The notes under the pieces: generated by a model | Database searches by the model: none | What the model saw: only the letters and a program-made list of their open reading frames with translations | Told to the model about the DNA's origin: nothing | From: Microbacterium esteraromaticum | Lineage (GTDB): Bacteria > Actinomycetota > Actinomycetes > Actinomycetales > Microbacteriaceae | NCBI RefSeq assembly: GCF_900163815.1 | Contig: NZ_FUKO01000012.1 | Location: forward strand, 124,001-188,000 | Length of the DNA stretch: 64,000 nt | Direction of reading: 5' to 3' | Made by a program: the position numbers and the translations under genes | Part shown: positions 53,204 to 62,072 of the stretch, piece by piece | Position numbering within the stretch: the first letter of the stretch is position 1 | Layout: each line of letters opens with the position of its first letter

Positions 53204-56182
53204 TCACCCGTAGAACTGCTTCTCGAATACTCTTCTGGCCCTGCGCGTCACTCTCAGGAAGTCCTCTTCGAGGACGGTCGCAGAGCGATCCGGGTACCCG
53301 AGCAGCCGGCCCACGCCATCGAGATCGCGGAATTCCGTGGGCAGAACATCCCGGGTTTTTGCGGTGAGGAGGGTCATCGCCGTGCGCAGACGGCTGGCGA
53401 GGATCCAGGCGGCGCGCAGTTTGGCCGCGCCCGCGGCCGGCAGCAGCTTCGCCCGAACCGCTGCGTCCAGTGCGTGCAGCGTGGACGTCGTGCGCAGTGC
53501 TGGAATGGCGTGCCCGTGCTGCAGCTGCAGCACCTGCACCATCCACTCCACATCGCTGAGCGTCCCGGGACCGAGTTTCAAGTGCCGGCGCGGATCCGCG
53601 CCCTGCGGGAGCCGCTCCCCCTCGATCCGCGCCTTGATCCTCTTGATCTCGCGCACGGCCTGCGCTTCCACCTGCTGCGGGTAGCGGATGCTGTCGGCGA
53701 GCCGCGTGAACTTCGCGATGAGTTTCGCACTGCCGGCGATTCCGCGCGCACGCAGCAGCGCCTGCGCCTCCCACGACAGCGACCAGCGCCGGTAGTACTG
53801 CGTGTACGCCTCGATTGAGCGGACGATCGCACCGTTGCGCCCCTCCGGGCGAAGATCGGCATCGAGATCGAGCGGCACCTTGCCGTCTGCGAGGTGGGTC
53901 CGCAGGCCCGAGACGATCTTCGCTGAGTGCTGCTGTGCACGCTGCGGATCGATGCCATTGGCGTCGTAGACGAACAAGACATCGGCGTCCGAGCCGAGAC
54001 CCAGCTCCGCTCCGCCGAAGCGTCCCATTGCAATGATCGAGAAGTCGAGCGCGTCGTCTTCGGCAGGCACGACTTCACGCCGCACCGCTCGCAGCGCCGC
54101 CTGGATGGTGACTTCGGTGATCTCGGTGAGCGCCTGTGCGGACTCGTCGATGGTGATCCGCTCCAGCACAAGGCCGAGCGCCGTGCGCAGCAGCTCGCGA
54201 CGGCGCAGCGCGCGTACCGATTTCAGCGCGTCCTTGGTCGTCGCATGCCTGGTCTGGATCGCGCGCGCTTCTTCGTCCAGCGCCGCGGCTCCCCGTGGGC
54301 GGAGCGCTGCCGGGCTGTCCAGCCATGCGACCGACTCGGGAATCCACTCCATAAGCTCGCCGATGTACCGGGAGCTGGACAAGACACGCGTCAGCCGTTC
54401 CGCAGCCCCGGAAGAGTCGCGCAGCATGCGCAGGAACCAATGCGTGTCGCCGAGCCGCTCGCTGATCCGCCGGAACGCGATGAGCCCATAGTCCGGATCG
54501 GTCCCGTCGGCGAACCACCGCAGCATGACTGGCATGAGGTGGCGCTGAATCGTCGATTTGCGGCTGATCCCGGTCGTGAGAGCTGCAATGTGGCGCAACG
54601 CGCCGGCGGGGTCGCGGAAGCCGATCGCGGCCAGCCGGGATCCGGCTTGCGCCGTCGACAGCATCCGCTCCTCGGCCGGCAGCGACGCGACCGCTGCCAG
54701 CAGTGGCCGGTAGAACAGACGCGTGTGCTGCTCGCGCACGTCCCGCCGCAGTGCCTCCCACACGCCGCGCAGCTCCGAGGCGCTGTCGGCCAGGCCGGTC
54801 GCGCGCGCGAGACGCCGCATGCCTTCGTCGTCGCGTGGCAGCAGATGCGTGCGGGTGAGCTCGTGCAGTTGCAGACGGTGCTCGATCAGGCGCAGCATCC
54901 GGTACTGCTCGGCGAACGCCCCCGCCTCGGCTCGTCCGATGTATCCGCCTTCGACGAGCGCATCGAGAGATTCCAGAGTGCCGCGAGTGCGCAGGTTCTC
55001 GTCGCTCAACCCGTGCACGAGCTGCAGAAGCTGCACGGTGAACTCGATGTCGCGCAGCCCCCCTGGCCCGAGTTTGAGCTGGTAGGGCACGTCTTCCGCC
55101 GGGATGTTCGCGGTCACCCGCTCCCGCATCGTCTGCACGCTCTCGACGAAGTCCTCGCGGGCCGCGCTCGCCCAGACCTTCGGCTGCACGGCCTCGATGT
55201 AGCCGGCTCCGAGTTCGGGGTCGCCCGCCATCGCACGTGCCTTCAGCAGCGCTTGGAACTCCCAGCTCTTCGCCCACCGGTCGTAGTACGCCAGGTGAGA
55301 AGCAAGGGAGCGCACCAGGGCGCCCTGCTTGCCCTCTGGGCGCAGCGCAGCATCCACCTCCCAGAGCGCGGGTTCGGCGTCGATGCCCGACAGCGCGCGC
55401 ATCGTCTCCCGCGCCAACCGCGTCGCCACATCGATCGCGTGCGCCTCATCGATGACATCTTCGTCTGCTGTGCCGCCGACGAAGATCACATCCACGTCAC
55501 TGAGGTAGTTCAGCTCCCGCGCGCCGGCCTTGCCCATCCCGATGATCGCCAGCGTGGTCGCTGCGACCTCCGCGTGTCCGTCCCTGCCATCGGAATCAGC
55601 CACTGCTGTGCGCGCGATCGCGAGAGCGGCCTCCAGCGCTGCCGCCGCGGCGTCCGCGAGCGCCGCCGAGACGCCTTCGATCGCGGCGGTCGGGTTGGCG
55701 GATGCCAGATCTGCCGCGACGATCTCAGTGAGACAGCGTCGGTACTCGATCCGCAGCGCCATCTCGGCATGCTCGGCATGTGCGAAGCCATCCTCCGCGC
55801 CGACGGCATCCAGCATCCGGGCGGTGAGCTCCGCCGCTCCCGGCAGATCTGTACGCAGCAGCGCATCGATGTCGAACTGCTCGGGACGCCGCTCGAAGAA
55901 GCCGGCGATCCCCGATGAGATGCCGAACAGTCGCCACACGGCTTCGCGGGCGTTCGGCGCACTCAGCACCGCCGTCGCCCTGTCAGCGTCGCGTCGTGCG
56001 ACGTGCAGCATTCCCCGCACCGCTGCATCCGGATCCGCCGCTGTCATGCCCTCGACGAGTTCCACCCGGTCAAGGCCCGTGATCTCGGCGAGCTCGGTGA
56101 GGTCGGCGGATGCCGCTGTCAGCTCGACGAAGCCGAGCCTCGCCAGAGCCGAGAGCGACGCGGACGCATCAGGGCGCGCCAT
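53204..56182 (-). CDS. glnE: Glutamine synthetase adenylyltransferase/deadenylyltransferase
   Basis: A 992-residue two-domain nucleotidyltransferase. The N-terminal deadenylylating domain carries GMGKAGARELNYLSDVDVIFV (about 218), and the C-terminal adenylylating domain carries AMGRFGGAELGLGSDADVLFVY (about 710). Linkers with KLGPGGLRDIEF and LGPGTLSDVEWMV match GlnE. It modifies the tyrosine of GlnA in response to nitrogen status through PII. Both catalytic domains look intact. It lies 9 bases downstream of glnA2, forming an operon with it. Confidence 0.95.
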   Translation of the reverse strand: MARPDASASLSALARLGFVELTAASADLTELAEITGLDRVELVEGMTAADPDAAVRGMLHVARRDADRATAVLSAPNAREAVWRLFGISSGIAGFFERRPEQFDIDALLRTDLPGAAELTARMLDAVGAEDGFAHAEHAEMALRIEYRRCLTEIVAADLASANPTAAIEGVSAALADAAAAALEAALAIARTAVADSDGRDGHAEVAATTLAIIGMGKAGARELNYLSDVDVIFVGGTADEDVIDEAHAIDVATRLARETMRALSGIDAEPALWEVDAALRPEGKQGALVRSLASHLAYYDRWAKSWEFQALLKARAMAGDPELGAGYIEAVQPKVWASAAREDFVESVQTMRERVTANIPAEDVPYQLKLGPGGLRDIEFTVQLLQLVHGLSDENLRTRGTLESLDALVEGGYIGRAEAGAFAEQYRMLRLIEHRLQLHELTRTHLLPRDDEGMRRLARATGLADSASELRGVWEALRRDVREQHTRLFYRPLLAAVASLPAEERMLSTAQAGSRLAAIGFRDPAGALRHIAALTTGISRKSTIQRHLMPVMLRWFADGTDPDYGLIAFRRISERLGDTHWFLRMLRDSSGAAERLTRVLSSSRYIGELMEWIPESVAWLDSPAALRPRGAAALDEEARAIQTRHATTKDALKSVRALRRRELLRTALGLVLERITIDESAQALTEITEVTIQAALRAVRREVVPAEDDALDFSIIAMGRFGGAELGLGSDADVLFVYDANGIDPQRAQQHSAKIVSGLRTHLADGKVPLDLDADLRPEGRNGAIVRSIEAYTQYYRRWSLSWEAQALLRARGIAGSAKLIAKFTRLADSIRYPQQVEAQAVREIKRIKARIEGERLPQGADPRRHLKLGPGTLSDVEWMVQVLQLQHGHAIPALRTTSTLHALDAAVRAKLLPAAGAAKLRAAWILASRLRTAMTLLTAKTRDVLPTEFRDLDGVGRLLGYPDRSATVLEEDFLRVTRRARRVFEKQFYG

Positions 56183-56191
56183 GACCGCGCC

Positions 56192-57535
56192 TCAGAGCAG
56201 CCCGAGATTGCTCTTGAGCTCGAACGGGGTCACCTGGCCGCGGTAGGCCTCCCATTCCTTGCGCTTGTTGAGCAGCACGTAGTTGAAGACCTGTTCGCCG
56301 AGCGTCTCGGCGACGAGTTCGGAATCCTCCATCAGTTCGAGCGCGTGGTCGAGACTCGCCGGCAGCGAGGTGTAGCCGAGTGCACGGCGTTCCGAGCCGG
56401 TCAGCGACCAGACATTGTCTTCGGCTTCTCTGGGCAGCTCGTACTCTTCCTCGATGCCCTTGAGCCCGGCGGCGAGCATGAGCGCGTAGGCGAGGTAGGG
56501 GTTGGTCGCCGAGTCGATCGCACGGTACTCGACCCGCGTGGACTGCCCCTTGTTCGGCTTGTACATCGGCACGCGCACCAGCGCAGAGCGGTTGTTGTGC
56601 CCCCAGGTGACGAAGCTGGGCGCCTCGTCGCCGCCCCACAGCCGTTTGTAGGAGTTCACGAACTGATTCGTGACGGCGGCGATCTCGTTGGCGTGGCGAA
56701 GCAGACCGGCTATGAACCGACGGCCGGTGATCGAGAGCTGATACTCGGCCCCGGCCTGGTAGAACGCGTTCGTATCGCCTTCGAAGAGAGACAGGTGCGT
56801 GTGCATGCCGCTGCCGGGCTGGTCGCTGAGCGGCTTCGGCATGAACGTCGCATAGACGCCCTGCTCGATCGCCACCTCTTTCACCACGGTGCGGAAGGTC
56901 ATGATGTTGTCGGCTGTGGTGAGGGCATCGGCGTAGCGCAGATCGATCTCGTTCTGGCCGGGCCCGCCCTCATGGTGGCTGTATTCGACGGAGATGCCGA
57001 GGTCTTCCAGCATCCGCACCGACCGGCGTCGGAAATCGTGCGCCGTGCCACCGGGCACGTTGTCGAAATAGCCGGCGTTGTCGACCGGCACCGGGCCCTC
57101 CGGGCCGAACTGCGCCGACTTCAGCAGATAGAACTCGATCTCCGGGTGCGTGTAGAACGTGAATCCCGCGTCGGCCGCCTTCGCCAGCGCGCGTCGGAGC
57201 ACGTGCCGCGGGTCGGACACAGCCGGGCGCCCATCGGGGGTGGTCAGGTCGCAGAACATGCGGGCAGTGGGGTCGATCTCCCCCCGCCACGGCAGGATCT
57301 GGAAGGTCGATGGATCCGGCTGTGCGAGCAGATCGGATTCGAATGAGCGGGTCAGCCCCTCAATCGCCGAGCCGTCGAAGCCGATCCCCTCGGCGAACGC
57401 ACCCTCGACCTCGGCCGGAGCGATCGCCACCGATTTCAGCGTGCCGATGACATCCGTGAACCACAACCGGATGAATTTGACGCCGCGCTCCTCGATGGTG
57501 CGCAGCACGAAATCGCGCTGCTTGTCCATCGTCAC
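56192..57535 (-). CDS. glnA2: Second glutamine synthetase (GlnA2-type)
   Basis: A 447-residue type I-alpha-like glutamine synthetase, similar to mycobacterial GlnA2: FDGSAIEGL (about 52), PEIEFYLL (about 128), KPLSDQPGSGMHTHLS (about 236) and NNRSALVRVP (about 307). The region where GlnA carries its adenylylation tyrosine reads YELPREAEDNVW, the unmodified subtype form. It heads the pair with glnE. The ATG overlaps the upstream small gene by ATGA. Its likely role is catabolic or biosynthetic glutamine production under different control from glnA. Confidence 0.92.
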   Translation of the reverse strand: MTMDKQRDFVLRTIEERGVKFIRLWFTDVIGTLKSVAIAPAEVEGAFAEGIGFDGSAIEGLTRSFESDLLAQPDPSTFQILPWRGEIDPTARMFCDLTTPDGRPAVSDPRHVLRRALAKAADAGFTFYTHPEIEFYLLKSAQFGPEGPVPVDNAGYFDNVPGGTAHDFRRRSVRMLEDLGISVEYSHHEGGPGQNEIDLRYADALTTADNIMTFRTVVKEVAIEQGVYATFMPKPLSDQPGSGMHTHLSLFEGDTNAFYQAGAEYQLSITGRRFIAGLLRHANEIAAVTNQFVNSYKRLWGGDEAPSFVTWGHNNRSALVRVPMYKPNKGQSTRVEYRAIDSATNPYLAYALMLAAGLKGIEEEYELPREAEDNVWSLTGSERRALGYTSLPASLDHALELMEDSELVAETLGEQVFNYVLLNKRKEWEAYRGQVTPFELKSNLGLL

Positions 57536-57747
57536 GAGGCCGGTGTCGAGCCGGGGACGTCCCAGCCGCCTTCGGCGACCTCTTCCTCTGCCCAGGCGTT
57601 GGATCGCGCCCGGATGATCGCCGGGGCCTGTGCGGCCTCTTCGGCGGTGTCGAAGGGTCCGGCCCTGTCAACCGCGGGAGACTGCATTCCGAACTCGACC
57701 TGTCCGGTGCTGATGTTGTACCAGTACTTCTTGTCGCCGTCGGGCAT
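57532..57747 (-). CDS. Small SPOR-domain-like protein
   Basis: A 71-residue protein (KYWYNISTGQVEFGMQSPAVDRAGPFDTAEEA), resembling the short SPOR-like proteins encoded just before glnA2 in Microbacteriaceae. It has no signal peptide and no membrane segment. The ATG at 57747 has AAGGAG 6 bases upstream; a GTG at 57753 is inside that site. It overlaps glnA2 by ATGA and probably serves translation coupling in addition to its own unknown role. Confidence 0.75.
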   Translation of the reverse strand: MPDGDKKYWYNISTGQVEFGMQSPAVDRAGPFDTAEEAAQAPAIIRARSNAWAEEEVAEGGWDVPGSTPAS

Positions 57748-57811
57748 GTCCACTCCTTCGTCGAGTTCTTCGAGATCTCGTCACGATCCTAATCGCACCG
57801 CGTGTGATGGC

Positions 57812-57817
57812 TAGGCT
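57812..57817 (+). promoter_or_regulatory. -10 box (TAGGCT) before ppgK
   Basis: TAGGCT lies 7 bases before the ATG at 57825 with no ribosome site; leaderless start likely. Confidence 0.5.
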
Positions 57818-57824
57818 ATTCGCC

Positions 57825-58568
57825 ATGGCACAGGCAATCGGCGTCGATATCGGCGGCACGGGCATCAAAGCAGGAATCGTCGATCTCGAGAGCGGGATCC
57901 TCGCGTCGGACCGGGTGCGCATCCCGACTCCGGAAGGAGCCCACCCCGCCGACGTCATGGAGACCGTGCAGGCGCTCCTGCACAAACTCGACGTCGCGGA
58001 GTCGTCGTTGCCGCTCGGCGTCGCCTTCCCCGCCATCGTCCGGCGCGGCAAGACGATGTCGGCCGCGAACATCTCGCAGGAGTGGTTCGACTTCGAGGCC
58101 GAGAAATTCTTCGAGGACGGCCTGGGCAGGCACATCACGTTCGTGAACGATGCGGATGCCGCCGGCGTCGCCGAGGCGCGTCACGGCGCGGCCCGCGATG
58201 TCCAGGGCCTCACGATCCTGACGACTCTCGGCACCGGGATCGGCTCGGCCTTTCTGCACAACGGCGTGCTGATCCCGAATACCGAACTCGGACACCTCGA
58301 TCGCAACGGCACCTCCATCGAGCGATGGGCTGCTTCCTCGGCGATGGAGCGCGAGGAGTTGTCCTGGGAGGAATGGGCCGAGCGCCTGCAGGTTTTCTAT
58401 CAGCAGGTCGAGTTCCTGTTCAGCCCCGATCTGTTCGTGGTCGGCGGTGGGGTCTCGAAGAACCCGGAGAAGTTCATCCCCCTGCTGGAGCTGGACACAC
58501 CGATCATTCCGGCGATTCACCGCAATGCGTCGGGCATCATCGGCGCCGCGGCGCTCTCGGCGGACTGA
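57825..58568 (+). CDS. ppgK: Polyphosphate glucokinase
   Basis: A 247-residue ROK-family sugar kinase. The phosphate loop GVDIGGTGIKAGIVD (about 5-19), the sugar-binding FVNDADAAGVAEARHG (about 105), TTLGTGIGSAF (about 130) and ELGHLDRNGTSIERWA (about 152) match PpgK, which phosphorylates glucose with polyphosphate or ATP. Its length is that of the short actinobacterial enzymes. It is transcribed alone toward a terminator and the convergent rnpB gene. Confidence 0.93.
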   Translation: MAQAIGVDIGGTGIKAGIVDLESGILASDRVRIPTPEGAHPADVMETVQALLHKLDVAESSLPLGVAFPAIVRRGKTMSAANISQEWFDFEAEKFFEDGLGRHITFVNDADAAGVAEARHGAARDVQGLTILTTLGTGIGSAFLHNGVLIPNTELGHLDRNGTSIERWAASSAMEREELSWEEWAERLQVFYQQVEFLFSPDLFVVGGGVSKNPEKFIPLLELDTPIIPAIHRNASGIIGAAALSAD

Positions 58569-58592
58569 CGCACCAGACGGCACCACAGACAC

Positions 58593-58621
58593 GAAGACCC
58601 GGTCGCGATGACCGGGTCTTC
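58593..58621. terminator. Hairpin terminator between ppgK and rnpB
   Basis: GAAGACCCGGTC (58593-58604) pairs perfectly with GACCGGGTCTTC (58610-58621), loop GCGAT. It is positioned to stop ppgK on the plus strand and rnpB on the minus strand. Confidence 0.8.
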
Positions 58622-58632
58622 TGTGCAGTGGG

Positions 58633-58998
58633 GCGAGTGGGCCGGCCTGTACGCCGGGTTCTGTTCAGGAGTTCTTCGCTCCCTTGACGGCCATCTCTCT
58701 CGGCGACACGTTGCCGTGCCGCTCCAGCAACCTACCCGAGGACTCGGCGGGCCGCGTCAACATCCTCTGTCTGGTCTTGCTCCGGGCGAGGTTTACCTGG
58801 CGGGACATGTCACCATGTCCCCCGGTGGTCTCTTACACCACCCTTTCACCCTTACCGGGACGAGCCCGGCGGTCTTCTCTCTGTGGCACTGTCTCGCGGA
58901 TTACTCCGGGTGGGTGTTACCCACCGCCCTGCCCTGTGGAGCCCGGACGTTCCTCGGTGCGGTCTCCCGCCACGCGGCCGTCCGGCCGACCCACTCGC
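58633..58998 (-). ncRNA. rnpB: RNase P RNA (type A)
   Basis: About 366 bases on the minus strand. The 5' end GCGAGTGGGTCGGCC pairs with the 3' end GGCCGGCCCACTCGC (helix P1). Conserved cores are present: GAGGAACGTCCGGGCTCC with ACAGGGCAG on the 5' side (P4/J regions), GGTAAGGGTGAAAGGGTG in the middle, and the 3' ACAGAACCCGGCGTACAG. The RNA cleaves tRNA precursors. A TAGACT -10 box lies at 59010-59005. The 5' and 3' ends are placed from P1 pairing and may be off by a few bases. Confidence 0.93.
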
Positions 58999-59004
58999 GT
59001 CTTC

Positions 59005-59010
59005 AGTCTA
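59005..59010 (-). promoter_or_regulatory. -10 box (TAGACT) of rnpB
   Basis: TAGACT on the minus strand lies 6 bases before the mapped 5' end of rnpB, fitting a direct transcription start on the mature RNA. Confidence 0.5.
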
Positions 59011-59028
59011 CGGTCACACCGGGAACCA

Positions 59029-60786
59029 TCACTTGCCGGCGTGCTCGCTGATGTGCAGATCCAGCGGCACATCGATGGTGAAGGCGGGGAAGAGACGGGC
59101 GGTCGCCGCAGCGGCCGCCTGGCGGATCGCTTCGGCCGCGGCATCCGCCTGCTCGATCGGGCAGTGCACGATCACCTCGTCGTGCAGGAAGAGAGCCAGA
59201 TGGGCGCGGTCGCGGAAGACCGGGCCCGAGGTCGGTGCCGGAGCGGATGCCGGTGGCAGTGAGATCAGTCGATGCCGGATCTCTGCCAGCCACAGCAGCG
59301 CCCACTCGGCGGCGGTGCCCTGCACGACGAAGTTGCGGGTGAAGCGACCCCGCTCTCGCGCGCGGCTTCGTGCGCGTGACTCCTGCGCGTCGGCAGCATC
59401 CGGACCACTCCCCTGAGGCGGGGACTGCTCCGAGTTCTCATCGGATCGCGGCGAGGTACGTCCCAGCAGCGTGCTGACCACCCCGCCCTGCTCGCCAACG
59501 CGAGCAGCATCATCGACCAGGCGCATCGCCCGCGGGTAGACCGACCGCAGACGCGGCACGAGTCGTCCGCTCTCGCCGGTCGTTGCACCGTACATCGCGC
59601 CGAGCACCACGTACTTCGCCTCTTCACGCGAGCCGACCGCCCCCGAGCGCACCACCCCCTCGTACAGATCGGCGCCTCTGGCGGCATCCGCCATCGCAGT
59701 GTCTTCGGACATCGCCGCCAGCACCCGAGGCTCCAGCTGAGCGACATCGGCGCTCACGAGGGTCCAACCCGGGTCTGCTCGCACGGCCTCGCGCAGCTGC
59801 CGCGGAATCTGCAGCGCTCCCCCGCCAGATGATGCCCACCGGCCGGTGACGACCGCGCCAGTGAGATAGATCGGCCGGAATCTGCCCTCCTGCACCCAGT
59901 CATCGAGCCAGGACCACCCGTTGGCGGCGAACAGCCGGGCCAGCTTCTTGTATTGCAGGAGTGGTTCGACGACGGGGTGATCCACCTGCGAGAGCTGCCA
60001 GCGCGACGTCGACTCCACGAAGATCCCCGCGCGGTGCAGAGCGCGCAGCAGCCGAGGCGGGCTGTCGGGGTTCACGCTCGCGTCGTCGAGGTGCTCGGCT
60101 ATCTGCGCTGCCAGCTCTACCATTCGCGCGGGTCGTGCGCCGCGGAGCGGTCGGGGGCCCAGCTGCTGTTCGAGAATGTGCTCGTGTGCCCCGCGGCTCC
60201 ACGGCAACCCGGCAGCGGTCATCTCCTCGGCGACCAAAGCACCTGTTGATTCCGCCGCGCACAGCAGTGCGAGCCGCGAGTCGGGCGCTGTCGCGAGGGC
60301 GGCCAGCTGCGCTCGCCATTGGCCGACCACCTCGTCGAAGTCGTTGCCCGCAATGGCCGACACGGTGTCGACGTCGAACAGTCCTGGTGGCGGGGTCACT
60401 TCGTCGAAGACGTCGGTGCGGGTCCAGATCGGACACGGCGCCAGCGGCGCCCTCAGAGCAGCGGTGTCACGAAGGATCCCGTGGCACAGCACGAGGTCGT
60501 GCGCGCGGCGCAGCCGCACACCGGCGGTGAGCAGCGGAGGGTAGAAGCTTCGCAGCGTGCGAACCGTCCATCGCGGCGAGAGCTGCTCTTCGAGCTCGCG
60601 GATGCGCGCGAGGAAGCGATCGTCTGAGACGCGCTCAGGCAGGGAGAGCTCGGGTACAGCATCGCCAGCGGATGCCGCAGCGGACACGGCGATCAGCCAG
60701 GCGCCGCCGTCGGCAGCGCGGGCGACGACCGCATGCGGTGGGGGTGTGAGCCGGCTCACAGCATCCGCTCGTGCATTCGACGTCAC
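59029..60786 (-). CDS. Reduced family-A DNA polymerase ("bifunctional 3'-5' exonuclease/DNA polymerase" type)
   Basis: A 585-residue protein with a family-A polymerase domain but no 5' nuclease domain. Motif A reads SADVAQLEPRVLA (normally DYSQIELR), motif B reads REEAKYVVLGAMYG (normally RxxxKxxxFGxxYG, so Phe is replaced by Leu), and motif C FLHDEVIV is intact. The N-terminal 200 residues lack the DxE exonuclease motif. A long polar insertion (SDENSEQSPPQGSG) precedes the last polymerase part. It is a paralogue of PolA found in actinobacteria, of unproven activity. The ATG is 12 bases downstream of the zinc-ribbon gene. Confidence 0.8.
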   Translation of the reverse strand: MTSNARADAVSRLTPPPHAVVARAADGGAWLIAVSAAASAGDAVPELSLPERVSDDRFLARIRELEEQLSPRWTVRTLRSFYPPLLTAGVRLRRAHDLVLCHGILRDTAALRAPLAPCPIWTRTDVFDEVTPPPGLFDVDTVSAIAGNDFDEVVGQWRAQLAALATAPDSRLALLCAAESTGALVAEEMTAAGLPWSRGAHEHILEQQLGPRPLRGARPARMVELAAQIAEHLDDASVNPDSPPRLLRALHRAGIFVESTSRWQLSQVDHPVVEPLLQYKKLARLFAANGWSWLDDWVQEGRFRPIYLTGAVVTGRWASSGGGALQIPRQLREAVRADPGWTLVSADVAQLEPRVLAAMSEDTAMADAARGADLYEGVVRSGAVGSREEAKYVVLGAMYGATTGESGRLVPRLRSVYPRAMRLVDDAARVGEQGGVVSTLLGRTSPRSDENSEQSPPQGSGPDAADAQESRARSRARERGRFTRNFVVQGTAAEWALLWLAEIRHRLISLPPASAPAPTSGPVFRDRAHLALFLHDEVIVHCPIEQADAAAEAIRQAAAAATARLFPAFTIDVPLDLHISEHAGK

Positions 60787-60798
60787 CTCGAGCGGGCG

Positions 60799-61554
60799 TC
60801 AGGGACGGGCGGGGCTCTCCGACAGCCCCGATTCCTCGGTGCGCACGAGGATGGCACCGCACTCGGGGCACGAGAACACGGAGTCTGCAGCTGCCCGGCG
60901 CACTGCATTCAAATCGGTGCCGGAGAGCATCATGCGGCACCCCTCGCACACTCCGCGGCGCAGCAGTCCGACGCCGATCCCGCTGCGCGATGCCCGACGC
61001 TCGTATTCGGCGAGAAGGTCGGCCGAGACGGATGCTGCCAGCGCAGCCCGGTCACGCGAGAGCTGTCCTCCCTCGGTCGTCGCCGCGGCGACATCCGCTT
61101 TCGCTGCCGTGGTGAGCTGCGCGCCTTCGGCCTGGGTCTGGTCGATCAGCGCCTGCTGCGCGTTCACCGCGGCCTCGGCGTCTTCGACGCGGCCCATCAC
61201 CTCGAGCTGGGTGTCTTCGAGCATGCTGATGCGGCGGCTCAGACTGTCGATCTCGTTCTCGAGAGCCTGCGCCTGCTTCGAATCTGTCGTCGTTGCAAGC
61301 CGGTCACCATCCCGGTCGCGGCGCTGAGCGGCAAGGGACACATCGCCTTCGAGGCGAGACAGCTCAGCGCGCGCATCATCGAGTACGCCCGTGAGCGCGG
61401 TCAGTTCGCCGAGCTGCTGCTGACGGATGCCGGCGAGCTCATTGATGCGAGCGCCCTGCGGCGGCTGGGTGCGGGCTCGTTCAGCCTGCTGAATCCGGCG
61501 ATCCAGATCGGCGATGTCGAGAAGTGTGCGCTGGTTCTCCGCGGTGGCTTTCAC
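60799..61554 (-). CDS. Coiled-coil protein with C-terminal zinc ribbon (CT398-like)
   Basis: A 251-residue protein. Residues 10-180 are a predicted long antiparallel coiled coil (LLDIADLDRRIQQAERART at the start). A zinc ribbon at the end uses CEGCRMML (about 205) and CPECGAIL (about 232). It matches the CT398/DUF164 family, whose members sit near RNase H or NIF3 genes and have unclear roles. The GTG start at 61554 has TAGATT 6 bases upstream and is probably leaderless. The polymerase gene follows 12 bases after its stop. Confidence 0.87.
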   Translation of the reverse strand: MKATAENQRTLLDIADLDRRIQQAERARTQPPQGARINELAGIRQQQLGELTALTGVLDDARAELSRLEGDVSLAAQRRDRDGDRLATTTDSKQAQALENEIDSLSRRISMLEDTQLEVMGRVEDAEAAVNAQQALIDQTQAEGAQLTTAAKADVAAATTEGGQLSRDRAALAASVSADLLAEYERRASRSGIGVGLLRRGVCEGCRMMLSGTDLNAVRRAAADSVFSCPECGAILVRTEESGLSESPARP

Positions 61555-61560
61555 GTCTCA

Positions 61561-61566
61561 AATCTA
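61561..61566 (-). promoter_or_regulatory. -10 box (TAGATT) of the zinc-ribbon protein gene
   Basis: TAGATT on the minus strand lies 6 bases before the GTG at 61554, with no Shine-Dalgarno sequence. Confidence 0.5.
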
Positions 61567-61586
61567 GTCTGCCCAGGGTGGTTCGG

Positions 61587-61985
61587 TCATCCTTCGGCGT
61601 CGACGTAGAACCACACCCGCTCTTCTCTGACGAACCGGCTGCGCTCCCGCATCGATCCGCGCTCGCCGCTCTGCCGGAAGAACGCTTCGAATTCGACGAT
61701 TCCATCGACGTCGAACGGGCCGCCCTGCACCTGCCCAAGGATGTCCAGGCGCAGCCAGCGCACATCGTCGTCGAGGTCGAGATGGCCGGGACGAGTCGAC
61801 GAATGCCATGTGCGCAGCAGATGACCTGCGTCGCTGATCGCGAACGCCGTGAAGCGCGAGCGCATCAGCCGCACGGCCGTCGGTGCGATGCCGGTCGCGA
61901 TCACCGGCGCACAGCAGGAGCCGAACACGTCGCCGCTCGTGCAGGGACAGCGCTGATCGGCAGAAGGCGAATGGGGTTTCGGCAT
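61587..61985 (-). CDS. YchJ-family SEC-C/NTF2-like protein
   Basis: A 132-residue protein. A SEC-C-like metal motif CPCTSGDVFGSCC is at about 13-25, followed by an NTF2-like fold (RLMRSRFTAFAISDAGHLLRTWH). It matches YchJ proteins of unknown function. The ATG at 61985 is chosen from the family start (MPKPHSPSADQRCPC); an in-frame extension to 62900 is antisense to the aldo/keto reductase. No ribosome site is clear. It is divergent from the reductase. Confidence 0.85.
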   Translation of the reverse strand: MPKPHSPSADQRCPCTSGDVFGSCCAPVIATGIAPTAVRLMRSRFTAFAISDAGHLLRTWHSSTRPGHLDLDDDVRWLRLDILGQVQGGPFDVDGIVEFEAFFRQSGERGSMRERSRFVREERVWFYVDAEG

Positions 61986-62072
61986 CTGCCCATCGTCGCA
62001 GGCTGCGGTGGTCCGGCGACACCCCGGAGCCTGGCACCTAGGCTGGCAGCACGCCCGATACGGAGGAGAACC

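Noticed and set aside
58593..59040. Short open frames in the ppgK-downstream region
   Set aside because: This region is RNase P RNA; the open frames have no coding character and overlap its conserved core.
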